A DNA stretch of 64,000 nucleotides from Tenebrio molitor (taxonomy: Eukaryota > Arthropoda > Insecta > Coleoptera > Tenebrionidae), in the NCBI RefSeq assembly GCF_963966145.1, contig NC_091048.1, forward strand, positions 21,886,001 through 21,950,000, written 5' to 3'. The position numbers were made by a program, and so were the translations under genes. Shown piece after piece: positions 26,101 through 41,100 of the stretch; positions within the stretch are counted from its first letter, which is position 1; each line of letters starts with the position of its first letter. The notes under the pieces were generated by a model. The model was not told the DNA's origin and searched no databases. It worked only from the letters and a program-made list of their open reading frames with translations.

Positions 26101-29100
26101 TAACCTCTGCTTCATTTGCGGTAATTTTTCCAGAAATGCACCGGTTCTGCAAAATGTTTGTCATAGTGAGGACGCAAGGCCTATTGATTTTGGTGCCAGT
26201 CGAATCAGTTGTTTTGGAAATATGTGCAATTTTGCACAATTTTGTATCATGCGTTCAAATGAAAACCTGGGCTGAGTAGGCGTTGAAAAAAGTAAAAAAG
26301 TGTAAAGTTTGAATTTTCCGCCGTTTAACACAAATGACATTAAGGCCGGCCTTCAAGTAAATTTATCTGGCCAGTAGTTGTTATGATTTAGAATCTGCTA
26401 TTGGTAGATCCATGGTAATTACCGTTCAAATAAAGTTACTTGAAGGTGAATAAACCGGCCCTTATTTATGTTTAATCGGCACATAATTGAACATGTTTGG
26501 TTTTAGCAAAGGGTGCCCTTAGATATTTGCTTCGAGAATAGGAGTCGTTAGTTATTCTATCTTTAATGTAAAACATCGCAAAGAAAGAAAGATTTTTTGT
26601 TCATAAATTTTAGGTTAGCCGTCAACATGCTCTAATTACAACTGTCAATTTACACTTTAAAAAAGCAAAACAATTGACGGTTTCCAACGCCTTCCCAACC
26701 CAGGATTTCATTTGAACGCCAGTGATAAAGAGCGATCAAATTAATTTGTAATCGAGTCATCCATGGATTTGAATCCGTATGTCTTTTCGATTGATATGCC
26801 CAGATCTAACTTGTGTTTTAAGCTGTGTTTTTTGTTCAAGAAACGACATACGATTTCGGATTCATGAATAACTCGATTACAAATTAATTTGATCGCTCGA
26901 TACATAATACATAATACCTGCCCAACATCATGTCGATAGTTTGGCATGCAGAAAAGATATTTTGGCAGAAGAATAAATTTATAAATCCAAAAATACATTA
27001 GAATACATTTTTCTGTAATATTTTTTATTTGTTCCATTGAAAAAGATATGTCCAATCCGATTGCTGCCAAATTTGAATTTCAACCAATGACATGCACAGA
27101 GCGAATATTCATATACCAGTGCGATAATTTTATGAATATTTATTCGCTGTAATTGTAAAAGCACTTGATAGAAGCGAATATTCATGTACTAGTGCAATAT
27201 TCAATAATTGCACTAGTTTATTAATATTTATTTGCCGTAGTTTGCTTGTCATTGGTTGAAATTCAAATTTGGCAGCAATCTGATTGGATTAAATTTTTTG
27301 AAAGAAATAGTCTCCTACATTTCTGTTTTTCTCTCGTCGTATAGTCGCTCTCGTGGGACACCCGTATTATGTTTCAGTTTAGTGAACTGCAAGATGCTGG
27401 TATGAATTGTTAAATTCTGCATAAACATAGGGTGACACATGCGTTTCGGAGAATGTTTTGAGCAGATACATTGAGAAAGCGTTAACATTTCCAGGTAAAT
27501 GTTTTTTTGAAAATTTAGGTTCTGAAATGAGGTTGACAATTGAAAAAATACGTTTTGTTAAAAAGCCAGTTAGCGTGACTCTTGTTTTTGCGCGTTAGAA
27601 ACATTTTCAGTGAAATAATCACATAATTGATTCATGTAGTGCAGATACTATCAGTGTCGTAAGTATAATTATAAAAAATGTAATTCCAACCGTCCAGTTA
27701 GTAGTCGTTTCTGATGGTCACACGAACGAAGTGTCGTAAACGACCCTTAAATTCGGGCGGCAATTCAACCCATATAATTTAATTATCGTTAGAGAAACTA
27801 TACGTTCGGAGCTGTCCCGCTGTTAAATTCTACTTAAGTAACAGAATAAGAATTGGTGTTTATTTTAAACGAGAACCGTTAGAGCAGGTAAGGATAACCC
27901 CTTACAGAACGACTGCTGAACCGTAAATCTGTATCGAATTGGATTGGTGGAATAATTGCAATCAAAATACTATTTCAACGGAATGGGTGACTAGAACTTT
28001 GACGTCAACCATGAATGACTGGGACCATTAAACTCCGCAACTATTTAATTTAGTACATTTTCAAGAGTCATTAATTTTTTGCAATGGTACAACTTTACTT
28101 ATCACGCATCTAACGACTTTTAATTTTTTAGTCGACCAATTTAACGACAAAACTACAAATCGAGGTGTGTTTCGCAACTTGATGAATGTAAAAGTGTAAC
28201 GAGAACGTGGCCTGATCGTTTCTGCTGACAGTCACAATTTTACCCAAAAATGAGACATCGATGATTCCATCATGGTCTCGTCGGTTCACCTCGTAGATAT
28301 TTAATGTGCCCATCGGCCAAGGTCCTAGTGGTCGCAACAAACGCCACATTAGTCCGAAATTAGCCCCCGATATGACGAGTGATATCGACTTGGACCCCTA
28401 ACGTGTACAGTTTTTCCATACGCAAGTGGGATGACCTTGTGGAATTTCTTTGAACTTCGTGATGGCGTTTATTGATTCCTGTGCGGGGGCACGTACGCCA
28501 CTGGCAGGTCGCCCCGGTCTTTGTCTACCCAAGACGACCTGCTGCCGTCTAGACGGACGGTCGTCCTGCCCCGGCTGCACCAGTGCTCATCTCCGACTTG
28601 ATTTACTGGAACTCCAGGCCGAACACCTTGGGGAAAAAACGTGTTCGACGCGAGCTTCCCTCCGCCGTGCATGCCAACGACGCTCCGGAACCCGGAGCCG
28701 TTCCGGACCGAATAAAAACGGCGCGCTTGTCTTGCCACTCGATAATCAGTTAAAGATAGGTCATCGCATTCTCCGGCCCGCGTGAAAGCAGCACGCATAT
28801 GTTATTGTGAATATGAAAAGAACTCGGTTCTTTGTGCCGAAGATGAATGTCGGGTTATTTAGAGAGCGCTTTGTGGAACATTCCCTATAGAAGTTTCCCG
28901 GACTAAATTTAACTCGGGATTTCGTAGTGTTGCACCCGAATTCGGAAGAGCGGCAGTAATTTTAGACAGACTCTTGTACAAAGCCAAATACTGCCATGTT
29001 TGGGAGGAGAGCAAGGTGCGAATTTTTCTGGCAGGTAAAAATAGCTGGGGGCCTTTGACGTTTCTTAGACGAATCGGGTGGGTTTCAACCTTGAAACTGT

Positions 29101-32100
29101 GGGAACATGCCAGGGGCCTTGTGCCCTTGTAACAAAAAACACACCAACATGCACGTTAGAAAAAGTCGAGTTTGGCAGCTTTTCAACGCACCGCTTGGAG
29201 TGGACCTAACCTCTTCCGATTAATTATTCTGATGTATTCCCGTCATGGAGGAAGCAATGTCGCCGATCGCGATACGACGGAAGTCAAGAAGGTCATGATT
29301 CGAATAACATGCACCCAAACAAAGGTTGTCTGAAGCTTTTTAACCCGCGTGCATGGGGTGAATCAACTTATCGCCCATCTCTCCGTTTAAACCCACGAGG
29401 CTGTCAGACACCACCGACCTGTTCCTAACAAGGACCAAAGTTCTCGGTTCACCCTGGTGGGTACAGTGCTCTATGAATTTTTGGGTGAAAGCGGGCGGAT
29501 GGACAGGTGTTCCACATAGCCCACCACTCGTCCCTACCTGTACCTCTTTTGTTAACCGTTCAACAACATACACCCAACTAACGACTGAATTCGGACGTTT
29601 CGACAAAGCCGCCAGACTCTTCAATTCTTCATCCTCCGCAGTAAAATCCTGAAATCGAAGCATCGACCGGTACTTGACGACCGCTCGTCGGAGATGATTT
29701 ACGTCGGCTTCGGATTTATTGTGATGCTCGCCGTAAATTAATGACGAATGCGTTTTCCAGTCTAATTTGGTCCATGCGAAAATAGCACCGCAACTATCCT
29801 GAGGTCCTGAAGTTCAAAATGCGCGACCGCGGACACAACCTAAGCCAATATTCGTGATTTAAGGAGCGCAAGTGATATATATTTGAACGCTTTGGGCTGT
29901 GTACAACGTAAAAAAAGCATTCGCATATTCATTTTATTGTATTTTTAGCATTTCCGAGGTAAGGATGTTGAACTTGGTAAATATCCAAGCCGGCTTTGGA
30001 CGGGGAGGTTCAAGGCCGATAGTATTTTCTTTGTTCTCCTAATTTCAATTGTCGGAGTAGAACTTCGCTTCCGGTCAGTATCGCGAACACCAGACAGATT
30101 TACAAATAATCTAATAACACGTGTCTGAAATGGATCCAAAGCGGCTCTAATTTGGTCAAATCGTCGACCAGTGGTGAACCGGTCGCTGCAGAACCTTTCA
30201 TTTTATGCCCGCGCTGTAAAATTGAACCTGTTCTCTATACACAAAAATCCTTGCACGGTCTCACTTCAACGGGCAAGTTGGTGTCTACATCCTTTTTTTT
30301 TTTGTACCACACAAAAGAATATTTTTCTGAAAAGTAGTTTTTGCCAGGACTGCGACCACCAAAGAAAGGTCTTCGGGTTTTATCGAGAGCAGATGTGGTA
30401 TAAACATCGCTCGAAAGTGCCACATCCAACCAAAATGAATATCACAACGGCCTTCTCTGTTATCAGAGCAGCATTTAAAAGCTACGAATCATTAAAGTTT
30501 TAATAAAATCGAGCTAATTATGCAGATGGACTCCCTGGGTGGCCTAGTCGGTATTTTGTTATAAATAAACGTCCTAATTTGTATCGAACCCGACAAGACA
30601 AGGAATTTAAATTTATCTTTAAAATGTGTAACAAAGCTTGTACTAAGATTTCTTATTTTAGATTATCGTTCTTTATTTAGCGCTACTTTTACGTTTTGTA
30701 AAGGATTTATTGTTTTCGGACTTCGCTTTTGCGTATCTTGTCTGGCATCTAAACATTGAACAAATATATTTTTGAAGAAAACACAAATAAACAAAACAAT
30801 ACTCAGAAATTCAAAATTAATCAATATTAAAATAGAAGAACGTGAACGATCCATTGGTCTCAAAGTGGAATTCACGTCGTTTCGGTTCGAAGTTTCATCA
30901 CAAAGTCTAATCTGCAAAGAATTAAACATCCGAAATTTTTCCATTTTGTTCTTTTTGGTTTAGACTTTGCGACCAAACTTCGAACCGAAAATATCAAAAT
31001 GTACTTTATTCAAGTCACATTTTGTTGTGTGACCGTTGGATTGGTCATAAAATGGAATCACAGCAATAACAAATGCTTATTTTGTTGTTGATTAAAAATT
31101 AAATGATGTAATCTTGTTACAGATTTTTTTTATTTGTAATGCAACTAAGATTTCTAATGAAAAAGCACTGTCAAAAATATTTTCTTTTGTTGTCGATCCC
31201 TTGCAAATGCTTGTGATGCCATAAAACAAATGTTATTTTTAGAATTTATTATTAAAACAGCAGAATCCTTCGAATTTATACAGGAAACATTTTATGGGAT
31301 TTTTTCTTTTTAATAATCACCAAAAATAATTTCAACAAAGATTCTTCAAAGCAGACGCACGTATTATTACCTTAATAATTCCTTTTGACGAGTACTTTCT
31401 TAATGTAGTATGAACTATTTCTTGAGGTTTTGTTATGAAGTAAAGTTGTAACAGCTCTACTTCACACTTGTGACATATTATTTCATTTTCTTATTATGAC
31501 AGCTGTTACCATGAAAAGAACTTTCAATCAATTTGACCTGCCCCGTCCCAGGTGTAATGTTGTATAGACCAAAATTTAAAATCATATAACCTATTTATAA
31601 GCTCCTTCAACTAATACGAAGTTTAGAGCCTTGTGTCAGTTTAGTGACATTTATGAGAACAAATTATTGTAAGAAACTGAAAAAATGTTGAATTTGATAA
31701 CTTTTAACAAGCAGTTTTTGAAAAAGTTTATTTCTTGTCAACAAAAATTGCGAATTCAAATAAAGTTTATACGTAGATTCGGCTCGATTAAAGAATTTTA
31801 AAAATCTGATACTATTTCCGCGTGTGCTAAATCTACTGCGACAAAAATTCATCCAAAATACGCCTCATAAAAACAAGAACTCGTTTGTTTTTGCCATTCA
31901 GTTTTGTTCGAGTTTTCTAAAGGCGTAATACATATTTTCCCAGCATCTGGCGAAACAGGTGCGCTCGAAATCAACAAACATGTCGCATATTTTCTTGAAG
32001 ATTAGCACGAGGAACGATAACATTTTTGATTTGGCAATTCTGTTGCAGGGCCGTGACGGATCCCCGAGACGGCAGGAGGGTCGCCCTGAAGAAGTTACCG

Positions 32101-35100
32101 AATGTGTTCCAATCTCTAGTTTCATCGAAAAGAGTCTTTCGAGAACTGAAAATGCTATGCTTTTTCAAACACGAAAACGTAAGTGACAAATCAAATCAGC
32201 TTCACTTCTCGGTACCCGCATCGCTTGATTCATTCAGATCGGAGGTAGTGATTTTATCGATTCTGATAGGGCATCATGCAATATTTCTCGGTGTGGAAAC
32301 GCACAGCAGTATCAACACGTGTCAGGCGGCAGGTTTTTCCTCGCTCGATTCGTTATTTAATAAATGGATAGTGAAAATGTGGAGGGTGCACTTGTACTAA
32401 TTCCGAGAATGATAATTAAAAGTTCAGCGAACTCGATGCATAAAGCGACTTTGTCCGCCATCGCTATTAGAAGCTGCGCTGTTGATTTTCATTTAGGCTA
32501 TTTAAGGGTTAATTGTTTACTTTTTTCAGGTTCTTTCCGCCTTAGACATCCTCCAGCCGCCTCACTTAGATTTCTTCCAGGAAATGTATCCTTTTTCACA
32601 ATTTCGAGCACCACGGTGCACCAGGCGTACTCACGAGTTAACCCTCATCGGAAATGTTAACCTTTGGGGTCGAAATCATCTGAATGCCGAGTTTTTAATT
32701 TACAACTTCCGTTAACGTTTAATTGGCTATTAAATGAGTGAATTCAGTGGTTCATTCACTAGCAGCGCTCAAGATACATAATTTAGATACACACGTACCA
32801 CGGTTTAAATGCTTTATTACATGAACTATTGTGGACAGTGGCGGCGCCACTCTAATTTCATTTCGCAAAAATTCGGACATCGCAAATCGATTCGATTTGT
32901 TACGATGTAGAAGACGGACGCGTCAAACACCTGTACATACCACGAGAAACATGTGCAAACCTAGTGAAGCCATTAGCAACATCCGCTGCAACTTAGACAT
33001 TGCCAGGATTTTTGAAACACGGTTACAGGAAACAGGGATGCCAGATTTCGTCCTGGGAACGACGAACCGAAAAGTGTCCGCTATTATCGTCTGGCACAAT
33101 GCAACCAGTTCCAAATGTCATTTTTATCTTGTTTTAAGAATTCTTCATTTCTCAGTGTTGTCCCAAACTCGTTTCGTGTGATTGTGTTAAGATAATTAAC
33201 AACATTGATAGGCCTCGAAAACGTGACCCGTGAGGACAGTTTTCAAATTTTTGCAAGCGGGAAGTGCGTCACACCATCGTCCGATTGCTTTGTCACTTTG
33301 CGTCAGTGCAGCCGACAGGAGCATTCGAAGAATGATAATGGCACGGTTTATTATTAATGTTGCAAATTTATTTTCGGCCAGTGTTGTGTTTTCGTTTTTG
33401 CCCCTTCCGGTGGATTTCTGCGAATAAATTTAAATGTTCGTTCGGAACAAGCAAACGAACAAAGTTCAAATGACCTATTTCGCTTCGTTATCGGCCAGCT
33501 GTGCGGCACCTACGGTATAGGGGGGGTGGAGTACGCTGAGGGTGGGGTAGAACCGTGGAATACTAGAAGGGTGTGACGTCACACAACACGTGTGAAACAC
33601 TGAATACTGCCGTTGGATATTACAGTCCTTTTACTGCATAAACAATCGTTCGTTAGATTGGATAACTTCTAATGTCGCCCACTTTATAGTGTGTACTTAC
33701 GGCATTAAAGCTCCGCCAATGGGATCGCCATAATGGCAACCGATACGAAATATGGATGTAACTGTTTTGTAATGAGGAATTCGCGGACACGTGGAATTCA
33801 ATTTGTTGCAACGTAAATCTTCCAGTGAAAAGTTTTCGGTTTGGTAGGAGGAAGCGCTGCTCACAGAGGAGGGACTGTAGCCATTGTGAAGACCCTTTTT
33901 TGCACATCCCATCCCCAAAGCACAGTAAAAGCAGGGCCGATGTCTGCCCCATCAAGCTCATCCTGCAGGAGGGCGAGAACGATCTCTCCCAACGTGTTTC
34001 GTGTATTGAGATAAAAATTTCAATTAAAAGCCGAATTTCCATCGATCTCGTGTCTCGAGTCCGAATAAAACTTACTCTCGCAAACAAAGTTATTCTAGTC
34101 AAAAGAAAGGGTAAAAATAACGATTTGAGTGTTGTGTTTTCGTTAAAAGGTTGTCGGAACGCCGGTAATTAAAACCTTTTAGAAACGAATCGCAAGTTTC
34201 CCTGTTTGGAACAAAGAATAATCGGAAAATTTCAAAGCGTGTGGCACGATAAATATTTCTACTGTCTTTCGTGCGTCCAAAATGAAAAATGTACACAAGA
34301 ACCTACGACTAATTAAGATTTTTGAAGACTGCTTTCAACGAAAACGCTTCGCTAAGTGACTTGAAAGCAATTAAACGAGTTTAAAATAAAGCGCAAACAT
34401 CGAAAAGGTGTCCACTTTGTGAGCATTATGGTCAGGTGGCATCACTTTCCGAAAAAACCTCGACCTGGACCCATTAAGCGTATTTATTTTGCCGTAGGAA
34501 TTTCAAAAAAATACAGTTAAGCTTGCCATTACGAAAACTGGTTAGATAATGATACGGGTGATGCACCTACTTGTACGGCCTTTTCTACTGTTCTGAAATC
34601 GAATTTTGTTTTGTATAATGCATCGGTTCCATCCGGTACTGCGGCATTTCACTTTTCGCGGTGTTCTAGTTGTTACAGTTTCCTCTCAACATGCAATATA
34701 GCATTATTCTATTATTGCCGACAAAAAAATCGTTAACTTACCTTTGCTGCATCGAAATTAATATGTATTAATATTGCGCAATGCCAACTTGCATTCGTTC
34801 TTTCTTCGCGTTCCTCCACTCTTATCGTCGTCCTGAAATGATGCATTTCATATCCACGTATTGTCCGTCTCATTCCGTTGGAATTTCCTTCTTAACGTGT
34901 GCCATAATTGCGTTTGATTTTTGTTGTGGCAAAGCCGATGCGGCCAACAGCCACTGAGGAGGCATTGCTCTCTGCATGGTGATTTGTTCCTTCACCTGGA
35001 GTAGCAGGTCAGGTGTTTGGGCTCGGGTTTGGATGGTACAAAGGCCCGACGGCCTTGGTAGCTAGCAAGCGGAGATGCCGATGACCAACAACCATCCTGC

Positions 35101-38100
35101 CCTTTCCTACTACTTCTCAGTTTTACAAGTTTCACGTTCCCACGATGGTGTGCTACTTGGCTGCTACTATACTGTCACCGATTCGGCGATTTCACGGAAT
35201 CCACGAAATTCTGCTTCACGTGGGGACCCGCTCCGGTTATTTGACAAATTCCACCGCGGACACCCCAACGAGATCTCCTTGAATTTTTTATTCGACATAC
35301 CGACCACGAAGACGCTTCGTGCGTCCATAAATAAATCGTTAGGATATTTGTTCCGATAGCAAATCTCGTTCCCATTAACGGCCACAGACACATCTCCAAC
35401 AGTTCCTATAGCGAAACAACTTGATCCCAAGCAACTGATTCATCTTAAAAACATCACAACTGTTCCTGCAGAGTCTCAGCCTTTAAACCGTGCCGTTCAA
35501 GAGCAAAAACTTCGTTTTCCGGTAATTGCTGATTGCAAATAAGTACAATTTTTATCTCGTGCCTATCGACAATCAACAAACATTATCGAAAGGGAAAGTC
35601 GTGCCAATATTTGAGGTCCTTTCTTAATAGTTTGCAAATATTAGTTTCGTTTGTCTTTGTCAATATGTTCCAGTTTCTTGAAAACGGTGTTAAATCAATA
35701 CAATATTAGACTTAACTGGCGCAAAACCGGAAAGGTGTAATTGCACTTAAGTTTCTGGATTGTAAAAACAGGAATCAAGTGTTCCGTTATGGAAAATGGA
35801 GTTCATAAATCAAACCGCATAACCTTGAGCCCTTTGTTTTCCGCGGACGCATTTGCCTTCACCCTCTATATCTTATCGTTTGCAAAACACCATAAATCAG
35901 CTTTGCATAGCTGCATCACTCGTCAAAGATTGGGGAATGCCAATGTCAGTAAAGTAGTTTTCCGTTGATAATTCGGAAAATATTGTGATACTGAACGTTT
36001 TCTTGGCCCTGGCACCGTCCACTTTTCTCTATTGACTTTTGTGTTTATCAACATATCACATGGAACGATTCGGATTAAAGTAGTGCGTAAAATCGCAGCT
36101 TTCCTAATTTTAACTTTAGACATTTTCCAGGTCCGATCTAATTTTTCGGAACGAAAAATTTAATGTAAACAGTAGCGAATAGGCCAATGTCATTCGTTGA
36201 CCCACTTCTGGTGTTCTGCCACAATACAGTTATGATAATTTTGAACTTACCTTGGTACTTCACCCCGAAATGAAACAATTTCATTATTAGATTCTCACCC
36301 GATATTTTTAATAACGCGACACTGTTAATATGTGGAGAGAAATAAAGTAAAAGCACCATCGACTATTAACTACTTCTGCGGTATTAACGGCGAGTAAGTT
36401 TTATTTCAGTATGGAGGGTAATTGTTTTAATAGAATACCATAAATGTTATGGGTGTGGAAGAAGTCGCTTTGACTCACCGGAGGTAGTACCATCTAATAA
36501 CAGTAACAACTTCCTTATTGCAGAATGTTGTTCGTACAAAAAAAAAAATGCTTTTGACAAGCTTATTAATGTTACACTATTATATTGACGTTAATCATCA
36601 TGTCAAGAAGATAGATAAAACTTTTTTCTAAGAACAACTAACTTTTTGTGATTTTGTTGCACAGTCATAGATCTTTTAAAATTAAATACCAGAAATTTAA
36701 TAACATTCCCATTCAGTTTTTCGTGTTTTTCACAGAATGTAATTTGTAATTGAGTAAGAAGAGTACTAAAAAGTAATTTTATCTTGCAATCAGAATACAC
36801 AGCAGTAAAAAAATATAGTTATAAAAATACACATATATAAAGTGATGTAATGTATAATAAATATCGGGAACAACCTATTGATTAAATTTAGAAATGTCCG
36901 TGATCCAATCCTTTTTACGGAGCGTCCTAATTCTCTTTGAGGACGCTACAATTTTAACTTTGTCCTTTTAGAATGAAATTCATAATAGAATTTATCAATT
37001 CGCTTAATTAACCAATCAGAAACGTGTCAAAGCTGTATTAAATTTTCAGTATTTTTTAAATTGTATCTAGGGGAGTGCGTTATTACACAGCGCTAAATTA
37101 ATACGACTACAACTTCACAAAAAGTATATTTCATCAGCTTGTTTGTTATTTTATCTAAATAGCAGTCAATCAAGGAGAATGTAAATGTTAGAAATTTACT
37201 CGGAATCATTTTTCACCGCGTAATAACATAGTTATTTCAAGATTAATTTTTAACAAGTATGGATTGCTTCCAGGAGCACCTCCCAATACAACTAAATAGT
37301 GGAAGCCTAGTCTGACTCCCAACAAGTTTGTAGTTATCGCTTGAAAATCATGAATTTTGATTATGTCGCGGCAATAATTTAGCTTTGACCAGTTCGTTAT
37401 TTTCAAAACAAATTTTTATAAATAGAATCGTGGAATTCGGCTCTGCTATTTGTATTAATTAGCGGCCCTGCAAATCAACTCTTAACACAATCGTTCCAAT
37501 AATGCGTCCATATTATTGGTTTAGATAATTTTTTTGAATTTATTCAGTCGATAAAGATTGCAGATACGGCTAACACAAGTTGATGCCATTTTACTTGTAA
37601 AACAAAGCAACAATTTAGTAGGTGTTTGTTAACATCACCGTCTCCATTTTTCTTTCTTCTTTTTTTGCATGCCAAGACACAAACTTGTTTGTTACCTCGA
37701 ATTGTTTGGAATTCTTCGGTCAAAATTTTTAGGAAACCGCTAACCACCTGTACGGGAACAAAACTTTCTCCGAAAATAAAAATCGCGATTGTTGTACCAG
37801 CCAATTGGACGCGTAACGCCTAAGTTGGAGGTGTATCTACCTATGAAATTTCTCATCCGGATGATTAACTTCAATTTAAAATAATGTTTGTGGAGTAATT
37901 ATTCTCAGGTGCGATCACGGTCACCTGTTGCGTAATTATTCTCGATAAAGCCCATCAGGATTTAAGTGTGTTGGTTGTTCCTTAACTGACATTTTCAGAT
38001 ATGTAATCACGGAATTACTACAGAGTGATTTACATAAAATTATAGTGTCACATCAACCCCTAACTGCGGATCACATCAAAGTTTTTCTATACCAGATACT

Positions 38101-41100
38101 TAGAGGTGAGTATAGAGATAAGTAGGGAGTTAGGGACGATCAATAAGCTGCATCATTAGCGGATACAATGACCATTACACAGAACTGAATGCTAATACTG
38201 ATGGAGTTGAGGAGTTGATCAATATCGCTGTTTCATTTTTCAACGCCGAGACAGAACGCCATTATTTTTATTTCCCTTTCGTAAAAACTGAAGGATTTCG
38301 GTGTCGTAACAATTTCAATTAAATAATATGGACAGCTTTCACACGAACTTCAGATTACGACCGAAATGACCGAATTATGACGGACACACGACATTAGTGC
38401 ACCATTATATGATAATGATGATTGTCTGGTTTCAGGTTTAAAATATTTACATTCAGCTAGGATATTACATAGAGACATAAAACCTGGAAATCTTTTAGTA
38501 AACAGCAATTGTGTTCTTAAGGTGAGTCCCGGTCGATCGCTTTGAACAACACTGATCCCATGATTTTCCTCCACAGATCTGTGATTTTGGTTTAGCAAGA
38601 GTAGAAGAGCCTGACTCGTCTAAACACATGACCCAAGAAGTGGTGACGCAGTATTATAGGGCGCCCGAGATCCTGATGGGTGCTAAACATTATTCGGCAG
38701 CGGTGGACGTGTGGTCTGTCGGCTGTATATTTGGGGAGTTGCTGGGCAGGAGGATATTATTCCAAGCCCAAAACCCCGTACAACAATTAGAATTAATAAC
38801 GGAATTATTAGGAACGCCGTCACTGGACGATATGAAATATGCGTGTGAAGGCGCCAAGACGCATATGTTGAGGAGGGCGCCCAAACCACCTTCGTTCTCG
38901 GCGTTTTACACGTTGAGTTCGCAAGCGACACACGAAGTGGTTCATTTGCTTTGTCAAATGCTTGTTTTTGATCCGGTAAGTGAGAAGTGGGTGCTGGAAA
39001 ATGGGGTGAAAGTTGGACCCGCGATATGAATGCGTAAGTGAAGTTGCATTCCTTGCCGCGAAAACTGATCATGTAAAATTTCATATTATGATCGTTTTGA
39101 TTCGGTAACATTTTTGAAGCAGAATATTTTAAATTTTTTATCTGCCAGTTTTTATCAATTTATTTATCAATTGTCGCTGTAACAACCATAATTTGTTTTA
39201 ATATTTCATTTCTATTTTTTATTTATTGTCGGAACTTGAAACGATCGGAGTAATTATGATTTTCAAGGAATCTTGAATGACTCATATTTTATTCTTTAGT
39301 CATCGATATGAAGTGTGGAAACATCTCTGCTGGAAAAACAAAATGAAGTTAACAAAATTTGTTAGGACGAACTTGAAAATATTTGTTAGTTGAATATTTT
39401 TTTACATTTTCCCTCTGTAATTCTAGTGGTGTGTATGTATAAAACGGAATAAAATTTATTTGAAATTTAACGATCGTAACAAACGCGTAGGTACGTAAAT
39501 ATTATCTGATTTACAAATTCAGAGATTTCAGTGAATCATTTCAGCTAAAAATATTCCTTTTAGAAGTTTTTCACATGAAAGGTGTATATTTATGTAAACA
39601 GAATAATGTGAAAAAATGCAAATTATTACATAAAGAAAAGCAAGCAGTTCCATTATAAAAAAATATAAAACTATACTTTAGTTGTTCTGTCTATAAAGAG
39701 AATGCTAGTTATTCCACAAATATGAAGAAACTATTTTAATACCACCTAGTTTATAATTTACAGAAATCAAAGAAAGGAGACAAAATTCGAGATTTTAATT
39801 GCACAAAAAGACAAATATCGGCTGTTCATTTAAATTTATCCTCACAGTAGGCGTTGAAGAGTTGATTTTGAACGCACCAACACCAAGGATTACAGATCAC
39901 GGATCAACTGTTTAAATCTAACCTCACTTTTTACGTTGTTTGTGTTTTTACTCTGTAGACTGACGAATGGTGCGTTCACAATCGACTTTGAGGATAAATT
40001 TAAATGAACACCCGATATAAAACATGTGGTACCAGTCATTTAAAGAAACATTGAGTATTTACCAAAAACCAAAAAATTGAAATAGTAATGGAAAGGATCA
40101 AAATATATTTTTCTTAATTCATAACCAAAGATTTAACGCGATGGTAGTTCGGATTTGACCAGTAACGATCTAATGAGAATAATATCGGGTGTTCATTTAA
40201 ATTTCCGGTCAAAGTTGGCGTTGAAGAGTCGATTGCGAACGCACCACTCGTGTAAAAACGTAAGATTTAAATAGCTGATCCGTGATCCGTAGTGCGTTCA
40301 CAATCGACCCTTCAACGCCAACTTTGATCGGAAATTTAAATGAACATCCGATAGTTATTCCAGAAATATGACGAAACAATTTGATTAATTAGTTTGATTC
40401 ACAATAAACAAAAAAAAAAAATCCAAAATTTAATTGCATCAAGTTTACACAATACAGAAAAATTTATAAAATAATATGTTTAAGAAACATGGGTTATTTT
40501 ACAAAAAAAAAATAGAAATGTAAAAAAAACAATGGGCCGTATGATTTCCCTTTCATTAAAGTTAAAGAACGTCGTTAAATTGTTTTGTCTCTGTCTAACA
40601 TAGTGCTTGGCATATACTCTCACATTGTCTAATCAATTATTTAGCTAATGAAAGCCTTAACGAATGGGAAATCATACGGGCCAATATTTTTTAACAAATT
40701 CATAACATTTTTTTTTATATTTAATGATTGAAAATAATGAATTGAGCAGTAACCAAAAAGAAAAATGATGATTCTAAAAATAAGACATGTTAAGATAAGC
40801 GATTATTTGAAGAACTTGAATTTTTTGTTTTTCGTTTTAAATAGGGTCAACTTAATTGGCAATATTTTAACATAACTGAGTGGTAGTGAAAATTTTTAAT
40901 CAGATTGTTTTATACATTTTAGGACTTAACAACTTGCTGTAATTTAAAAACTGTCATTCTGGTTTTGAACAAATTTTTAAAAAATATTTTATATTTAAAA
41001 AAATTATGTTTATTTTTTCTTAAACTAATACATACCTATTACAAAAGATCAGGAAACAGAAACCTTGAGATACAAAAATGTTTGTTGCTCTAGAAAGACG

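Noticed and set aside
28450..28798. Overlapping frames on both strands of the GC-rich patch
   Set aside because: High GC removes stop codons on both strands; neither frame has a domain.
29340..29663. 107-codon minus-strand frame in intron 1 as a nested gene
   Set aside because: Reads fairly protein-like but no recognised motif and no supporting promoter or splice sites; kept only as a remark.
8150..32048. Known conserved insect microRNAs inside intron 1
   Set aside because: I looked for familiar mature sequences (let-7, bantam, miR-1, miR-9, miR-184, miR-276 type) and saw none; the hairpins present look like repeat elements.
33653..34102. 149-codon minus-strand frame in nemo intron 3
   Set aside because: No domain, no splice logic, composition like its surroundings; antisense to intronic DNA.
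38683..39111. 142-codon minus-strand frame opposite nemo exon 6
   Set aside because: Shadow of the conserved kinase exon on the other strand.
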